NCBI GenBank assembly: GCA_965223215.1
Contig: CBDCVZ010000010.1
Location: 7,750,001 to 7,814,000 of the forward strand
Length of the DNA: 64,000 nt
Origin: JABDMH01 sp965223215
Lineage (GTDB): Bacteria; Bacteroidota; Bacteroidia; Chitinophagales; Saprospiraceae
Reading direction: 5' to 3'
Shown here: one piece after another, positions 17,670-27,416 of the stretch
Layout: the number at the start of each line of letters is the position of its first letter
Numbering within the stretch: position 1 is the first letter of the stretch
Translations under genes and position numbers: made by a program
The notes under the pieces: generated by a model
What the model was told of the DNA's origin: nothing
The model's database searches: none
The model's input: the letters and a program-made list of their open reading frames with translations, nothing else

Positions 17670-18719
17670 CTAGGGCCAATAGCTCGGTCGCAAAGTGTTA
17701 CTATTTTCCAGGCGGAGGCAATTGCAACAGGCATCGGGCAATGGCTCGGGTGCTAATCCGGGGAGCCCACAGAAAGGAAGCTCGATAAAATCACCTAAAT
17801 CAACAGGACGGATAAAGGCTAATTTTTTTTGTTCATCAAAAGCACTAAAAAAACCTAAGACAGATTCAGTGGGATCATCGACGGAAAAAATATTACCAGG
17901 TATGGCAGCGGGCGGAGCGTCAAAAATATTACCCACGTTATTGACCACTTTGTCGACATTTTGCCAATATTGAAAAGCTGCTTTGCTGATTGCTTTTTGC
18001 GACACATAAAAGGAAGCTGCTTGTCCGAAGGCATGATCGGTTCCTTGTTTTACGATTTGTTCGCGGTAGGATGCTCCCGGGCTCAATCGACTCCCGTCCA
18101 GCAGGAAGAGTGCATTGGGGTTAATGGGAGGTCGAATGTAGCACGTCTTGACAATATGCAGCGGATTACAAACTATTTCTGTGACTGAGTACACATGCTC
18201 GACATCCCATCGTAGAAATGTTTGATCTGGAGACCCAGTCACAGTTCCATTTACAAAAAGATTAAAAAAGGTTCTTTCTACCTCACGCACTTCATCGACA
18301 AGAATGTCTTCAATGGATAGGTTAAAGGTAAGAGATTCGATGGCGGGCCCATGCAAAATGGTCTCTGGCCGAGACCGATATTTTTTTCCATTGGCCAATT
18401 CAATTTCGATGTGGTAGGTGCCACCTTCTTGTGCCCAGACCTGGTCGCCAGGCAGTCGGAAAAGCCCCTGGGCCACCTCTTCATAGAGCTCCTGTTTTCC
18501 CTGATCGTCAAAAATGGTGACTTTGGCACCTGGTTCAGCTGGAAAAACACGTTTACCCAAAATGTCGGTACGAAGTAATTTGACAACACTGGAATCATTG
18601 CTCGTCGAAAACGTTCCATCGACAACCAACACACCCACTTCTGCGGGAGCTTCAAAATCGATCCTTTCGATACAGGCACCCAGTGCCAAAATGAATGATA
18701 TGACAAGAATTCGTTTCAA
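17670..18719 (-). CDS. DUF4249 outer-membrane-associated lipoprotein
   Basis: 349 aa with a lipoprotein signal (MKRILVISFILALGAC, lipobox LGAC with Cys16). The next segment (VGVLVVDGTFS, then LLRTD) and a late SVLGFFSAFD are typical of DUF4249. Family members follow TonB-dependent receptors that carry a carboxypeptidase-like domain, and are thought to be surface partners of that receptor. Here the start overlaps the receptor stop by 4 bp (18716-18719), so translation is coupled. Confidence 0.88.
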   Translation of the reverse strand: MKRILVISFILALGACIERIDFEAPAEVGVLVVDGTFSTSNDSSVVKLLRTDILGKRVFPAEPGAKVTIFDDQGKQELYEEVAQGLFRLPGDQVWAQEGGTYHIEIELANGKKYRSRPETILHGPAIESLTFNLSIEDILVDEVREVERTFFNLFVNGTVTGSPDQTFLRWDVEHVYSVTEIVCNPLHIVKTCYIRPPINPNALFLLDGSRLSPGASYREQIVKQGTDHAFGQAASFYVSQKAISKAAFQYWQNVDKVVNNVGNIFDAPPAAIPGNIFSVDDPTESVLGFFSAFDEQKKLAFIRPVDLGDFIELPFCGLPGLAPEPLPDACCNCLRLENSNTLRPSYWP

Positions 18720-21466
18720 AAAGTGAAGTTCCAGGTCAATGATGGAAATATAGATCCCAGTATTGATAATTTATATGCCCGCTGGATGTTGTTTTCAGTT
18801 CGTCTAAAATAAATGGAATACGCATTTTTTCGACCATATAAATTATAAAAGGACGCGGTAAAACTACTGGTGAAGCCCTTTGTCTTAGATTGACTTTTGT
18901 CTATGGTATACCCAATATCTAAACGGTGGTAAGCCGGCACTCGAAAAGTATTCCGATCAGCGTAGTGCGTGATTAAAATGTCTTGCACAGCATAGTTGGC
19001 TACCGGAGCCGTAATGGGTCTGCCTGTTTTGTAGGTAAAGGAAATGCTTAAATGTTGTACTGGGTTAGGAGAACGTCGAAATTGCAGATTCAGTAGGTGG
19101 GGTTGATCGAAGAATGAAAAGTACCAATCGTTGCCATTAATAATTTCCTCGGCAAAATTGCCCTCACTTCTTGCCTGACTACGACTATAGGTGTAGGCAA
19201 GGTTTCCCGTCCAGGCACCAAGTTTTTTTGCAATACTTACCTCTCCTCCGTAAGAACGCCCAATGCCGTTGACAACTGCCGTTTCGATCTGTTCATTGAT
19301 CAGGAGCGTTGCCAAATCCTTAAACTGTGGTAGATCGTCGACAGTTTTGTAAAAGCCCTCCAGCGAGATCTCCCATTTGTCACTGGCATTCCAAAAGAAA
19401 CCGGCTGAATAATTGTTGGCTTTCTGTTGGGGAAGATATGGGTTGGAAAGCTGCCAAATATCGACGGGCGTAGCACTCGCAGTTCCACTCATTAAATGGA
19501 TGTATTGATTTAGGCGGTTATAGGAGAACTTCAAGGCTTGTTCTTCACTCAACTTCCAATTGAGTGATAATCTGGGTTCAAGACCCTGGTACGATTCAAA
19601 TATTTTCTTGCTTGTGATGGATCGTCGTTGAATGATCGCCTGGGCGTTCCTTGGTTGTTCTGGATCATAGGTCCTGACTATCGTTGGCCCTAAAACACCG
19701 AAGTAAGAGAACCGCAGACCAGCGGCCAGGGATAGTTTTGGTAAGATGTCGATCTCATCGTTGATGTAAAGACCCATTTCCAAGCCTTGGTCTTTAGAGA
19801 TTAACTGAGGCTTAATTCCCGACGAGCTGTTATAAGGTTGAATGCGCTCTGGATCCATGTCCAAGAGCATTCCTTCCAATCCAATATTAATGAAGTGTCG
19901 CTCATTTTGCATGGACAAATTGGTCCTAAATTTTCCGTACGATATACCGTTGAACAAATCAAAAGCATTTTCCCCGGTTGGAACAAATTGATTGCTATCA
20001 TAGGCACCATACCCCAAACTGGTGGCGAGCGTGTAGCGATTGTTAATTAAATATCTCCATTTAACGGTGCCTAGCAGTGTGGACCATTTATATCCAAATT
20101 CTTCATTAAACTCAAAAGAGTCATCGCTGGCATAACCAGTAAGACTGATCGTGTTTTTCTCACCGAGATTTTGCGTAATTTTTAAGATGGCATCTCCAAA
20201 ATATACCCTACTGTTCTTAACGGTTGATTTTTTAATCTGTCTCAAAAGCCAATTTGAATAGGAGCTTCGCACACCAACGACCGCCGTTGTTGATTCTCCG
20301 ATTGGTCCGTCCAGCACCAGTCGTGCACTAGCGAGTCCAATACCTCCTCTCCCATGCCATTTCTTATTATTGCCATCCTTTAAGTCCACCTGCAACACCG
20401 ATGAAAGACGACCCCCATATTGAGCAGGAATATTGCCTTTATATAACGACACACTTCGCACTGCATCTGCATTAAAAATGGAAAAAAAACCCAACGCATG
20501 ACTGGCATTAAATAGCAAAGCATCATCCAGAATAATCAGATTTTGATCTGTATTTCCTCCGCGGACGTTAAAACCTGAACTGGCTTCACCCGCGGTCGAA
20601 ACACCTGGCAATTGCTCAAGACTTTTCAACACATCCGCCTCACCTAAAAACGCTGGCAGCTCACGGATCTCCTTGATACTCAACGCTTCAATTCCTATTT
20701 GGGTCTCTTCCACCTTATCCTGCAAGGCAGTTGCTTCAACAACCACCTCGCTCAGATTGAGCGCATTAACCTGGAGTTCAAAATCATAAGATGCATTCTC
20801 ATACCACCCTAGGGATAGATTGATGCTCTGATATCCTAGGTAACTAATGTTCAGTACGACAGATCCGGCGGATCCCATTAACTCGAAGCGCCCATCCTCA
20901 TCCGTACTGGTTCCGAGTCCAGTTGCCTGATCTTGGATGACGGCTCCAATGACCGGGTCACCAGTATATTTGTCTTTGATTGATCCACGGAAAGTCAAAG
21001 GGCCGTTGACGGGGGCCAGTGAATCGCCAAAATAGAGATTTAGGACCTGGGCTTCATAGGATATCGGTTTATTGTAAACACCTGTATCCCAATTGGAAAT
21101 CAATTGTTGGATTTCTTCTGCGGTCACTGTCAATTTGTTAGCAAGTACAATTGATTCTCCGTATTTGACTACATCGAGGGTGCTGCCCTCTAGAAATGAA
21201 CCGAGTGCCCTAAAGAGGGGAGTCTGGTCAAATTGAAAGGTTTGTTTGTAATATGGAATCTTGGTCGGCTCATAATAAAACTTAATGCCATGTCGATTTT
21301 CTACGATCTCTAGAAATTCGATGATGGTGATGTCGTCAAAGTTGCCACTGATCGGCTTTGTCAAGATACTCTGAGCCGCTAGGCTTGATGGACTCACCCA
21401 TCCAATGATCAGGGTCCATGCTAAAGTTTGAATAAATTGGGCTTTTATCGATCCACGAATTTTCAT
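18716..21466 (-). CDS. TonB-dependent receptor with STN and carboxypeptidase-regulatory domains
   Basis: 916 aa from the ATG at 21466 (MKIRGSIKA); the frame is open to 21559 but the extra 31 residues precede the signal peptide (WTLIIGWVSPSSLAAQ). Order: STN-like domain (ISGNFDDITIIEFLEIV), a carboxypeptidase D regulatory-like domain (TFRGSIKDKYTGDPVIGAVI), the plug (LPAFLGEADVLKSLEQLPGV, FNVRGGNTDQN) and a long beta barrel ending in aromatic Phe (LTWNFTF). STN domains usually signal to a FecR anti-sigma factor, but neither a FecR nor a partner sigma factor is adjacent here. Cargo unknown. Confidence 0.92.
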   Translation of the reverse strand: MKIRGSIKAQFIQTLAWTLIIGWVSPSSLAAQSILTKPISGNFDDITIIEFLEIVENRHGIKFYYEPTKIPYYKQTFQFDQTPLFRALGSFLEGSTLDVVKYGESIVLANKLTVTAEEIQQLISNWDTGVYNKPISYEAQVLNLYFGDSLAPVNGPLTFRGSIKDKYTGDPVIGAVIQDQATGLGTSTDEDGRFELMGSAGSVVLNISYLGYQSINLSLGWYENASYDFELQVNALNLSEVVVEATALQDKVEETQIGIEALSIKEIRELPAFLGEADVLKSLEQLPGVSTAGEASSGFNVRGGNTDQNLIILDDALLFNASHALGFFSIFNADAVRSVSLYKGNIPAQYGGRLSSVLQVDLKDGNNKKWHGRGGIGLASARLVLDGPIGESTTAVVGVRSSYSNWLLRQIKKSTVKNSRVYFGDAILKITQNLGEKNTISLTGYASDDSFEFNEEFGYKWSTLLGTVKWRYLINNRYTLATSLGYGAYDSNQFVPTGENAFDLFNGISYGKFRTNLSMQNERHFINIGLEGMLLDMDPERIQPYNSSSGIKPQLISKDQGLEMGLYINDEIDILPKLSLAAGLRFSYFGVLGPTIVRTYDPEQPRNAQAIIQRRSITSKKIFESYQGLEPRLSLNWKLSEEQALKFSYNRLNQYIHLMSGTASATPVDIWQLSNPYLPQQKANNYSAGFFWNASDKWEISLEGFYKTVDDLPQFKDLATLLINEQIETAVVNGIGRSYGGEVSIAKKLGAWTGNLAYTYSRSQARSEGNFAEEIINGNDWYFSFFDQPHLLNLQFRRSPNPVQHLSISFTYKTGRPITAPVANYAVQDILITHYADRNTFRVPAYHRLDIGYTIDKSQSKTKGFTSSFTASFYNLYGRKNAYSIYFRRTENNIQRAYKLSILGSIFPSLTWNFTF

Positions 21467-21804
21467 AGGCCGCCCGAATATACAACGCCCACGATTTAGT
21501 GGGTGCATAAGAATTGCATAAATTAAGTTCTGACTTAGTCTCCCAGTTCCAGATCTCATTTTCTATGAACGCATCGAAAGGTCGAAATGTCGTGAGGGGT
21601 CTGGCTTAAGAGCCAAAATCAAACATAACAGCCTTTATATGATCGTGTATGCCTTTACCCAGCGGCCGGATCTGAATACAGGATTTCTGATCTCAGGTGA
21701 AACGGGTTCATACGAAAATGGGCTTATTGTCACGACCTTACCCAGCTGAAGTGAAATGTCATCATCGTGCATGACTACTGAGATTTATGCTTGAGGTCAA
21801 AAAA

Positions 21805-21836
21805 AATGAATGCCAGCGATTTAGCTGACATTCATT
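21805..21836 (-). terminator. Intrinsic terminator of the SecD-head gene
   Basis: AATGAATGCCAGC, loop GATTTA, GCTGACATTCATT: 13-bp stem with one C/T mismatch. On the minus strand it is followed by a run of T (rc of AAAAAAAA). It lies about 80 bp beyond the stop codon of the 21915-22757 gene. On the plus strand ACTTTTTC follows, so it may be bidirectional. Confidence 0.75.
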
Positions 21837-21914
21837 ACTTTTTCAAAAATGTATTTAGGTTAAATAATTAATGAATGATTCTCCTGCATTAAAAAATGCC
21901 TATCAAAGACGGAT
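21837..21914. other. Intergenic tail between terminator and SecD-head gene
   Basis: AT-rich 3' trailer of the SecD-head gene. The rest of the 448-bp gap (21467-21804) holds no gene I can support; the TonB receptor promoter should be in its left part. A short CCCAC-GATTTA-GTGGG inverted repeat lies at 21488-21503, just upstream of that receptor. Confidence 0.45.
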
Positions 21915-22757
21915 CTATTTCACGATCCGAAAAGTACTCGGGAGTCCATCGTGCAACAGTAAAGCTGCGATGGACGCTGCGTCTTTATCATCGTAATCAC
22001 CCGTAATCTGAAGCCGACCATCATGGATTGTTTCACGAACAATCGGTGCCATTAAGATTTGATCTCCCAAGCTGACCGCCAGGGCTCGATTCAGATTATT
22101 TTGAGTAAGATGGGACAGCCTAGTCGCACCAGCTTCATTAAAAACTAAGTCAATCCCGCCATTTGAAGCATGGCACGAGACAAGATTGATCTTTTTAAGA
22201 TCATTCGAATGATCTCTTAAGGGTTTCAGTAAGTAGAGTGGAATTTGGTCGTCCGATGTCGCTGCCATTCCCCAAGCAAACTCCAGGGACTGTAAGTCGA
22301 GAGACTTAAGTTGCGCTTCTATATTAGCGAGGTCGGCCTGGGCAGCATGTGCTAGTGGACCCGAGTATACTTCTTCCTTGTCTTCACCGCTTTGTACGAA
22401 CTTCAATAATCCATAGATGGGATTACCTTCAGGCACTTGTTGAAAAAACAGCGCCGGTTCTGCCGTTTCGCGAAAGTCAAGCATTCCCGGTAAAGTGAGT
22501 AGCGCACTACCAAATTGCTTTGATAGTTCACCTTGGTAGTGAATGTGAATTTGATCGGCCTCACGCACATCGCTGGTAAGCACCTTAACCTGGGCAGACT
22601 TCAGGCGATTGACCAGAATTTCTGCGGCTTGAGCAAGTATGGTTTCAGTAAGATTTGGTTGCGTTGATTGAAGGAGGACCTCTCCTGATTGACTAAAATG
22701 AAGTCCAATAGAAAATAAAAATACCAGGCATGTCGCCCAAAATTTAATTGATTTCAT
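21915..22757 (-). CDS. Exported protein with a stand-alone SecD P1-head-like domain
   Basis: 280 aa with a signal peptide (SIKFWATCLVFLFSIGLHFSQS). The C-terminal 80 residues read like the P1 head of SecD: GIDLVFNEAGATRLSHLT, LAVSLGDQILMAPIVRETI, GRLQITGDYDDKDAASIAALL. The middle contains a helical, acidic segment of unknown fold (residues about 90-190). No SecD membrane region or RND helices follow, so it cannot be a translocase; it is an orphan copy of the periplasmic domain. Role unknown. Lies alone, with a terminator about 80 bp downstream. Confidence 0.75.
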   Translation of the reverse strand: MKSIKFWATCLVFLFSIGLHFSQSGEVLLQSTQPNLTETILAQAAEILVNRLKSAQVKVLTSDVREADQIHIHYQGELSKQFGSALLTLPGMLDFRETAEPALFFQQVPEGNPIYGLLKFVQSGEDKEEVYSGPLAHAAQADLANIEAQLKSLDLQSLEFAWGMAATSDDQIPLYLLKPLRDHSNDLKKINLVSCHASNGGIDLVFNEAGATRLSHLTQNNLNRALAVSLGDQILMAPIVRETIHDGRLQITGDYDDKDAASIAALLLHDGLPSTFRIVK

Positions 22758-22889
22758 GAATGATTTATTTAGACCCGAGGCTAGTGACTAGTGATTGGAG
22801 CCTATGCTAGACCCTACCCTGGTAGATGAAATGATAGATGTGTCAGGTTGAAGACACATCGCTGATCTAAGAACAATGCAATACTGTGA

Positions 22890-23234
22890 CTAAGGCATAC
22901 CCTGGAACGGGGTCGAAGAGTAAAAGTTCTGGTAATAGATTTGAACCAATTGAGATCTGATCTGAACAAAAATAAGTCGACCCACCTTATGCAAAATGCA
23001 GTGTAACATGTTCGTGTGCCGGATCAGCTGGGTAAAATCACTTTTTTTTGAAACTACTGCAACCTGAGCTGATCCTCCGCCAGATGAACTGAGGAAGACA
23101 TCTAATAATGTGTGTCCCTCAGAACTGGTTAATTCGGAATCAGTCGAATTTGCATCAGGTGCTAGATCTTTTGCCTGTGAATAAGCCAGGCCAATCCACA
23201 GGAGTGCAGAGAGGAGTCCGGCTCGCTTGGTCAT
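22890..23234 (-). CDS. Hypothetical small exported protein
   Basis: 114 aa if started at the ATG at 23234 (MTKRAGLLSALLWIGLAYSQA), which gives a good signal peptide; the frame runs to 23294. The mature part is short and acidic and then basic (VGRLIFVQIRSQLVQIYYQNF), with no motif I recognise. Support is only the signal-like start and open frame, so it may be spurious. Confidence 0.4.
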   Translation of the reverse strand: MTKRAGLLSALLWIGLAYSQAKDLAPDANSTDSELTSSEGHTLLDVFLSSSGGGSAQVAVVSKKSDFTQLIRHTNMLHCILHKVGRLIFVQIRSQLVQIYYQNFYSSTPFQGMP

Positions 23235-23668
23235 CACAAATTTTTTCTTTCGCACGACGGATTTAAAGGTAGTGCAATCCACTCCATTTTTCAAGCGATT
23301 GGTCAGGGTCTACTCTCTTTTTTGGACCAATTCACGACTTGCCAGGACAATCTGGCAAATTTTCTAGATGTCACATCTTTGCCTTCCTTTAAAGAGTCTA
23401 AGAGGTGTGGGTCGGGCAAGGAGCCAAGGCGCAACTCTGTGCTGCTAGGTGAGGGTTGGGTCTGATTTGCCAGTGACTTCTACTAAGAAAAGAACCATAG
23501 CTAGAGGCATTTCTAAGCCCAATCGATCCATCAAACGAAACATCAATAGAATCTTTATATCTTTAAAAGGATCCTCAGTTCGATAGAACAAGGGATGGTC
23601 GAAGTCTATTCATCCAGAATGGAGAAAATAGGCGGATTGGTCTCAAACAAATTTCCAAGTAAAATACC
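23235..23668. other. 434-bp region upstream of the molybdenum hydroxylase operon
   Basis: Lies between the minus-strand small gene and IorA. It should hold the promoter of the iorAB pair. I see no gene, RNA or convincing hairpin in it. Confidence 0.4.
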
Positions 23669-24133
23669 ATGGCGCAGTACACCATCGAAATTAACGGCAC
23701 TACGAAAACGATCGAAGCAGAACCCGACACGCCACTGTTGTGGGTGATCCGAGACAATCTTCAGATGATGGGCACCAAATATGGTTGTGGTAAGGCCTTG
23801 TGCGGGTCCTGTACGGTACATGTTAATGGAACCGCAGCAAGATCTTGTAGCATACCAATTTCGGCCATTGAAGACAAGCAGGTTACCACCATTGAAGGAC
23901 TTGGTCAAAATGGGCTGCATGTAGTGCAAAAGGCATGGATGGCAGAAGATGTGCCACAATGTGGTTTTTGTCAAAGCGGTCAGATCATGGCAGCAGCGGC
24001 CTTGCTCAGTAAGAATTCAAACCCCACCGACACGGAAATCGAGACGGCCATGGACGGAAACATCTGTCGCTGCGGCACTTACGTTCGCATTCGCAAAGCT
24101 ATTAGGAGGGCCACAAAAGAGATGCAAAAATGA
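23669..24133 (+). CDS. iorA: Isoquinoline 1-oxidoreductase-type [2Fe-2S] subunit
   Basis: 154 aa, all cytoplasmic or co-exported with its partner. Plant-type [2Fe-2S] ligands are at CGKALCGSC and the later C of AARSC, and the second cluster ligands at CGFCQSG and CRCGTY, as in xanthine-oxidase-family small subunits. It feeds electrons from the molybdenum centre to an external acceptor. The gene overlaps the large-subunit gene by 4 bp (ATGA, 24130-24133). Naming follows IorA; the natural substrate could be an aldehyde or N-heterocycle. Confidence 0.88.
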   Translation: MAQYTIEINGTTKTIEAEPDTPLLWVIRDNLQMMGTKYGCGKALCGSCTVHVNGTAARSCSIPISAIEDKQVTTIEGLGQNGLHVVQKAWMAEDVPQCGFCQSGQIMAAAALLSKNSNPTDTEIETAMDGNICRCGTYVRIRKAIRRATKEMQK

Positions 24134-26412
24134 AAATAAATCAGTCACAAGATACACGTGTTTTTCGGGCCAACCGTAGAAATTTTCTGAAGTCGGGCCT
24201 ATTGACAACCGGTGGTTTCATGCTAGGTGCGCAGTTTAGTTGTTCAGATGTTAACCGCTTTTTGACGGGTGATCCGGCAGCACACTTTAGGCCAAACATA
24301 TGGCTGGATTTAAATGGTCTGGGTGATCTGACCATTGTCACCCATCGATCTGAAATGGGCACGGGAATTCGAAGTACGTTGCCGATGGTAATGGCCGATG
24401 AGCTCGAGGCAGACTGGAAGCGGGTGAAATTGGTGCAGGCCATCGGAGATAAGAAGTATGGTGATCAAAATACTGATGGATCTTATAGTATAAGGATGTT
24501 TTACGAGCCACTGCGCAAAGTAGCGGCGGCAGTTCGCATTATGTTAGAGCGCGCTGCGGCTGCCGAGTGGCACTGTGATCCTTCTGAATGCCATGCCGAA
24601 AACCATCAGGTGATTCACAACACCGGAGAATCATTTGGATTTGGTTATCTGGCAGACAAAGCAGCGAGTCAACCGGTGCCCAGCGACGATGAAATTCGTT
24701 TGAAATCACCGGATAAGTTTAGATACATTACCAAGAAGACTTCCATCTATGACTTGGAGGATATTGCTACGGGACAAGCGAAATTTGGATTAGATTATAC
24801 CCCTGATAACACTAAAATTTCGGTGATTGTCCGTAATCCTGAGGCGGGCGCCGGCATCAAGTCTTATGATAAGGCAAGGGCTTCAGAAGTTTCAGGCGTT
24901 TTAGATATTTTTGAACTTGAAGCTCCTGGATTTCCAACCAACTATGACCGTGCGCTCGGCGGAGTGGTGGTGGTTGCTGAAAATACCTGGGCGGCTTTGA
25001 AAGCCCGATCATTGTTGGAAATCACCTGGCAAAAGGGGAAGAATGCTGACTATGATTCTGATGCTTTCATCCGGAATATGGAGACCAGGGTACGAAAAAG
25101 TGGTCAAGTCCGTAGGGAACAGGGCAGCATTGACAGAGCCTTGGCGACGTCGACTCAAACCATTGAGGTTGATTACTCCGTTCCACACTATTCGCACGTT
25201 CCCATGGAGCCACCTTGTGCAGTGGTTGATGTACAATCAGACCATTGCGAGGTGTGGGCACCTGTCCAGGATCCACAGTGGACCAGACGTGCGGTAGCCG
25301 CAGCTCTTAAGATGGCTCCAGAAAAGGTCACGGTGAATGTTACGTTGTTGGGCGGAGCCTTCGGCCGAAAGTCCAAGCCTGATTTCGTGGTTGAAGCTGC
25401 CCTTGTTAGCCAGCAATTTGGTGCCCCCATCAAACTCATGTGGACCCGAGAAGACGATCTGCAGCATGACTTTTACCACTTTTCGTGTGCGCAACATCTC
25501 ATAGTTGGATTGGATGAAAATAGGGAGGTGAAAGCCTGGTTGCATCGATCGAGCTTTCCACCGATTGCTGGTACGGCATCTGCTGATGCGCGCCAGCCGG
25601 CGTCATTCGAGGTGAGCATGGGGTTGGTTGATATGCCATATCGCATCAAAAATATCTGCTGTGAGACTGTGGAAGCAGCGGCTAAAATTAGAATCGGATG
25701 GCTTCGTTCGGTTGCAAATATCAATCATGCATTTGCAGTCGGATGCACGCTGGATGAAATTGCGGAGGCTCGTGGTTTGGATCCCATCAGAAATACGCTT
25801 AATCTCTTGGGTAATAACCGTAAGATTGATTTCCCCTCGTTGTCAGAAGATTTTTGGAATTACAATGAAGAAATTGATGACTATCCCTGGGATACAGCTC
25901 GTTTCCGAACGGTGATCGAAAGAGTAAGGGATGCCTCCAATTGGGGTCAAGATTTGCCAAAAGGTGAAGGCATGGGCTTTGCAGCACATCGGAGTTTTCT
26001 GACCTATGTAGCCTGTGTCGTACACGTAAAGGTTGAGCAGAACAAGATTAGAATTCCAATGGTTCATTACGCTGTGGACTGTGGAGTACCCGTAAATCCG
26101 GAGAGAATCAAGTCACAATTTGAAGGGGGAGCAGCATTTGGTACCAGCATGGTGCTAAAGGGATCAATTTCGGTTAAGGATGGTGCGGTGCAAGAAAGTA
26201 ATTTTGATTCGTATGAACTAGCTCGAATTTCTGATGCCCCCATTGAGACGGAAGTGCATATTATCAAAAGCCAAGAAAAGCCCACAGGTGTAGGAGAACC
26301 ACCGGTGCCACCTTACATACCAGCTTTGTGCAATGCAATTTATCAAGCTACGGGCAAGAGAATTAGAAGATTGCCCGTTCGTCTCGATGAAATGATGACG
26401 GAGGTCTTGTAA
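24130..26412 (+). CDS. iorB: IorB-type molybdopterin large subunit with Tat leader
   Basis: 760 aa. The N-terminus carries a twin-arginine leader (NRRNFLKSG followed by a hydrophobic run). It contains GGAFGRKS (molybdopterin-binding loop) and the late GVGEPP, whose Glu is the catalytic residue of the xanthine oxidase family. IorB-type proteins are fused halves of the large subunit and are exported by Tat with the small subunit. The small subunit gene overlaps it by 4 bp. A membrane cytochrome partner is not encoded next to it. Confidence 0.9.
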   Translation: MKINQSQDTRVFRANRRNFLKSGLLTTGGFMLGAQFSCSDVNRFLTGDPAAHFRPNIWLDLNGLGDLTIVTHRSEMGTGIRSTLPMVMADELEADWKRVKLVQAIGDKKYGDQNTDGSYSIRMFYEPLRKVAAAVRIMLERAAAAEWHCDPSECHAENHQVIHNTGESFGFGYLADKAASQPVPSDDEIRLKSPDKFRYITKKTSIYDLEDIATGQAKFGLDYTPDNTKISVIVRNPEAGAGIKSYDKARASEVSGVLDIFELEAPGFPTNYDRALGGVVVVAENTWAALKARSLLEITWQKGKNADYDSDAFIRNMETRVRKSGQVRREQGSIDRALATSTQTIEVDYSVPHYSHVPMEPPCAVVDVQSDHCEVWAPVQDPQWTRRAVAAALKMAPEKVTVNVTLLGGAFGRKSKPDFVVEAALVSQQFGAPIKLMWTREDDLQHDFYHFSCAQHLIVGLDENREVKAWLHRSSFPPIAGTASADARQPASFEVSMGLVDMPYRIKNICCETVEAAAKIRIGWLRSVANINHAFAVGCTLDEIAEARGLDPIRNTLNLLGNNRKIDFPSLSEDFWNYNEEIDDYPWDTARFRTVIERVRDASNWGQDLPKGEGMGFAAHRSFLTYVACVVHVKVEQNKIRIPMVHYAVDCGVPVNPERIKSQFEGGAAFGTSMVLKGSISVKDGAVQESNFDSYELARISDAPIETEVHIIKSQEKPTGVGEPPVPPYIPALCNAIYQATGKRIRRLPVRLDEMMTEVL

Positions 26413-26484
26413 CCATTCAATAACCATGATTTGATCTGCTGTGAGGTCAAACATGGAATTTCCAAAGTGTCTACCTTGAGTTAC

Positions 26485-27099
26485 CTATAACTTGGAGGCA
26501 ACGTAAAGCATTTCTCGGCCGATTTCCATCACTTTGTCCTGGTAGGCTTGCGATTCTTGATCCGTATTATCAAATGCCTTAGGATCCAGATATGGAAGAG
26601 ATATCCGCTGAGTAGCTCCTGAGACCATTGGACAATTCTGGTCGGCATGACTGCAGACCATCACTGCGATGAAGTCGGTAGCGGGGTTGAAGGGGTCATC
26701 GAATTTTTTTGAAAACATGAGTTGACCATTGCCATAATGGTCTAGCTTGCCCTGATAAGCTGGATTTTTTCCGTCTTCTTTTTTGATCATCTTAAATCCA
26801 CATGTCTCCAAGGCTGTTACCATGCGATGGTTAAAAGCCGTTGCCTCTGTGCCTCCCGAAAAGCAAGCGATCTCTGGATGACCATAGTATTGAGTCGCAA
26901 TCCGCATCCAAAGCTCCGCAAGCTGGCTACGTCGAGAATTGTGGGTGCAAATAAAAGTGAGAGACGCAGCATCGACTTTCGACTGTTGCTTACGAATGAC
27001 CGATGCCAATCCATTGAGCTCGAGCACTCTTTCATCCGTAATTTCTCCAAACTGCCGAATGAGAACCCCGATTAAATCTGCCATGGTATCGTCTTTCAT
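26485..27099 (-). CDS. Low-molecular-weight phosphatase/arsenate-reductase-like protein
   Basis: 204 aa from the ATG at 27099 (MKDDTMADL); an ATG at 27120 adds seven residues. The P-loop CTHNSRRSQ (C-x5-R) is at residues about 51-59, as in the LMW tyrosine phosphatase fold used by thioredoxin-type arsenate reductases. GRT-like GK and DP features follow (NPATDF, VMVCSHADQNCP). Substrate not certain: an arsenate reductase or a protein phosphatase. No arsenic transporter is near, and the ArsR gene at 29628 lies beyond GH65 and is not linked to it. Confidence 0.8.
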   Translation of the reverse strand: MKDDTMADLIGVLIRQFGEITDERVLELNGLASVIRKQQSKVDAASLTFICTHNSRRSQLAELWMRIATQYYGHPEIACFSGGTEATAFNHRMVTALETCGFKMIKKEDGKNPAYQGKLDHYGNGQLMFSKKFDDPFNPATDFIAVMVCSHADQNCPMVSGATQRISLPYLDPKAFDNTDQESQAYQDKVMEIGREMLYVASKL

Positions 27100-27416
27100 A
27101 ACTGCAAATATACAGGCCACGATTCGATAAAGGCTCTTGGGTCGGCTATGTTTATGTTAAGTTTCACCCTAGCGAATCGAAAATATGAGAAACTAGGTAG
27201 GGCTGGGGTCCAGCGTTGGTTTGACCCAGTCAACAATGTGGGCTCGAGTACGTGAAATGCGCTTACCAGTCAATGCTGGTCATTGCCTGGACAACGACCG
27301 GCAATACGGATTCTTAGTTAGGAAGGTGATGTTGTTTTCAGAGATCGTTGCTTTTCCTCATTGGGCTTACCAAAATGAAGACTTTCTCGCTATTTTAAAG
27401 GTCCAATTCTTAACCT
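27100..27416. other. 317-bp divergent intergenic region
   Basis: Between the phosphatase gene (minus) and GH65 gene (plus). A short ATTGCC/GGCAAT inverted repeat (27282-27305, 12-nt loop) is the only structure I see. A small open frame at 27221-27511 overlaps the GH65 start and is not supported. Confidence 0.4.
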
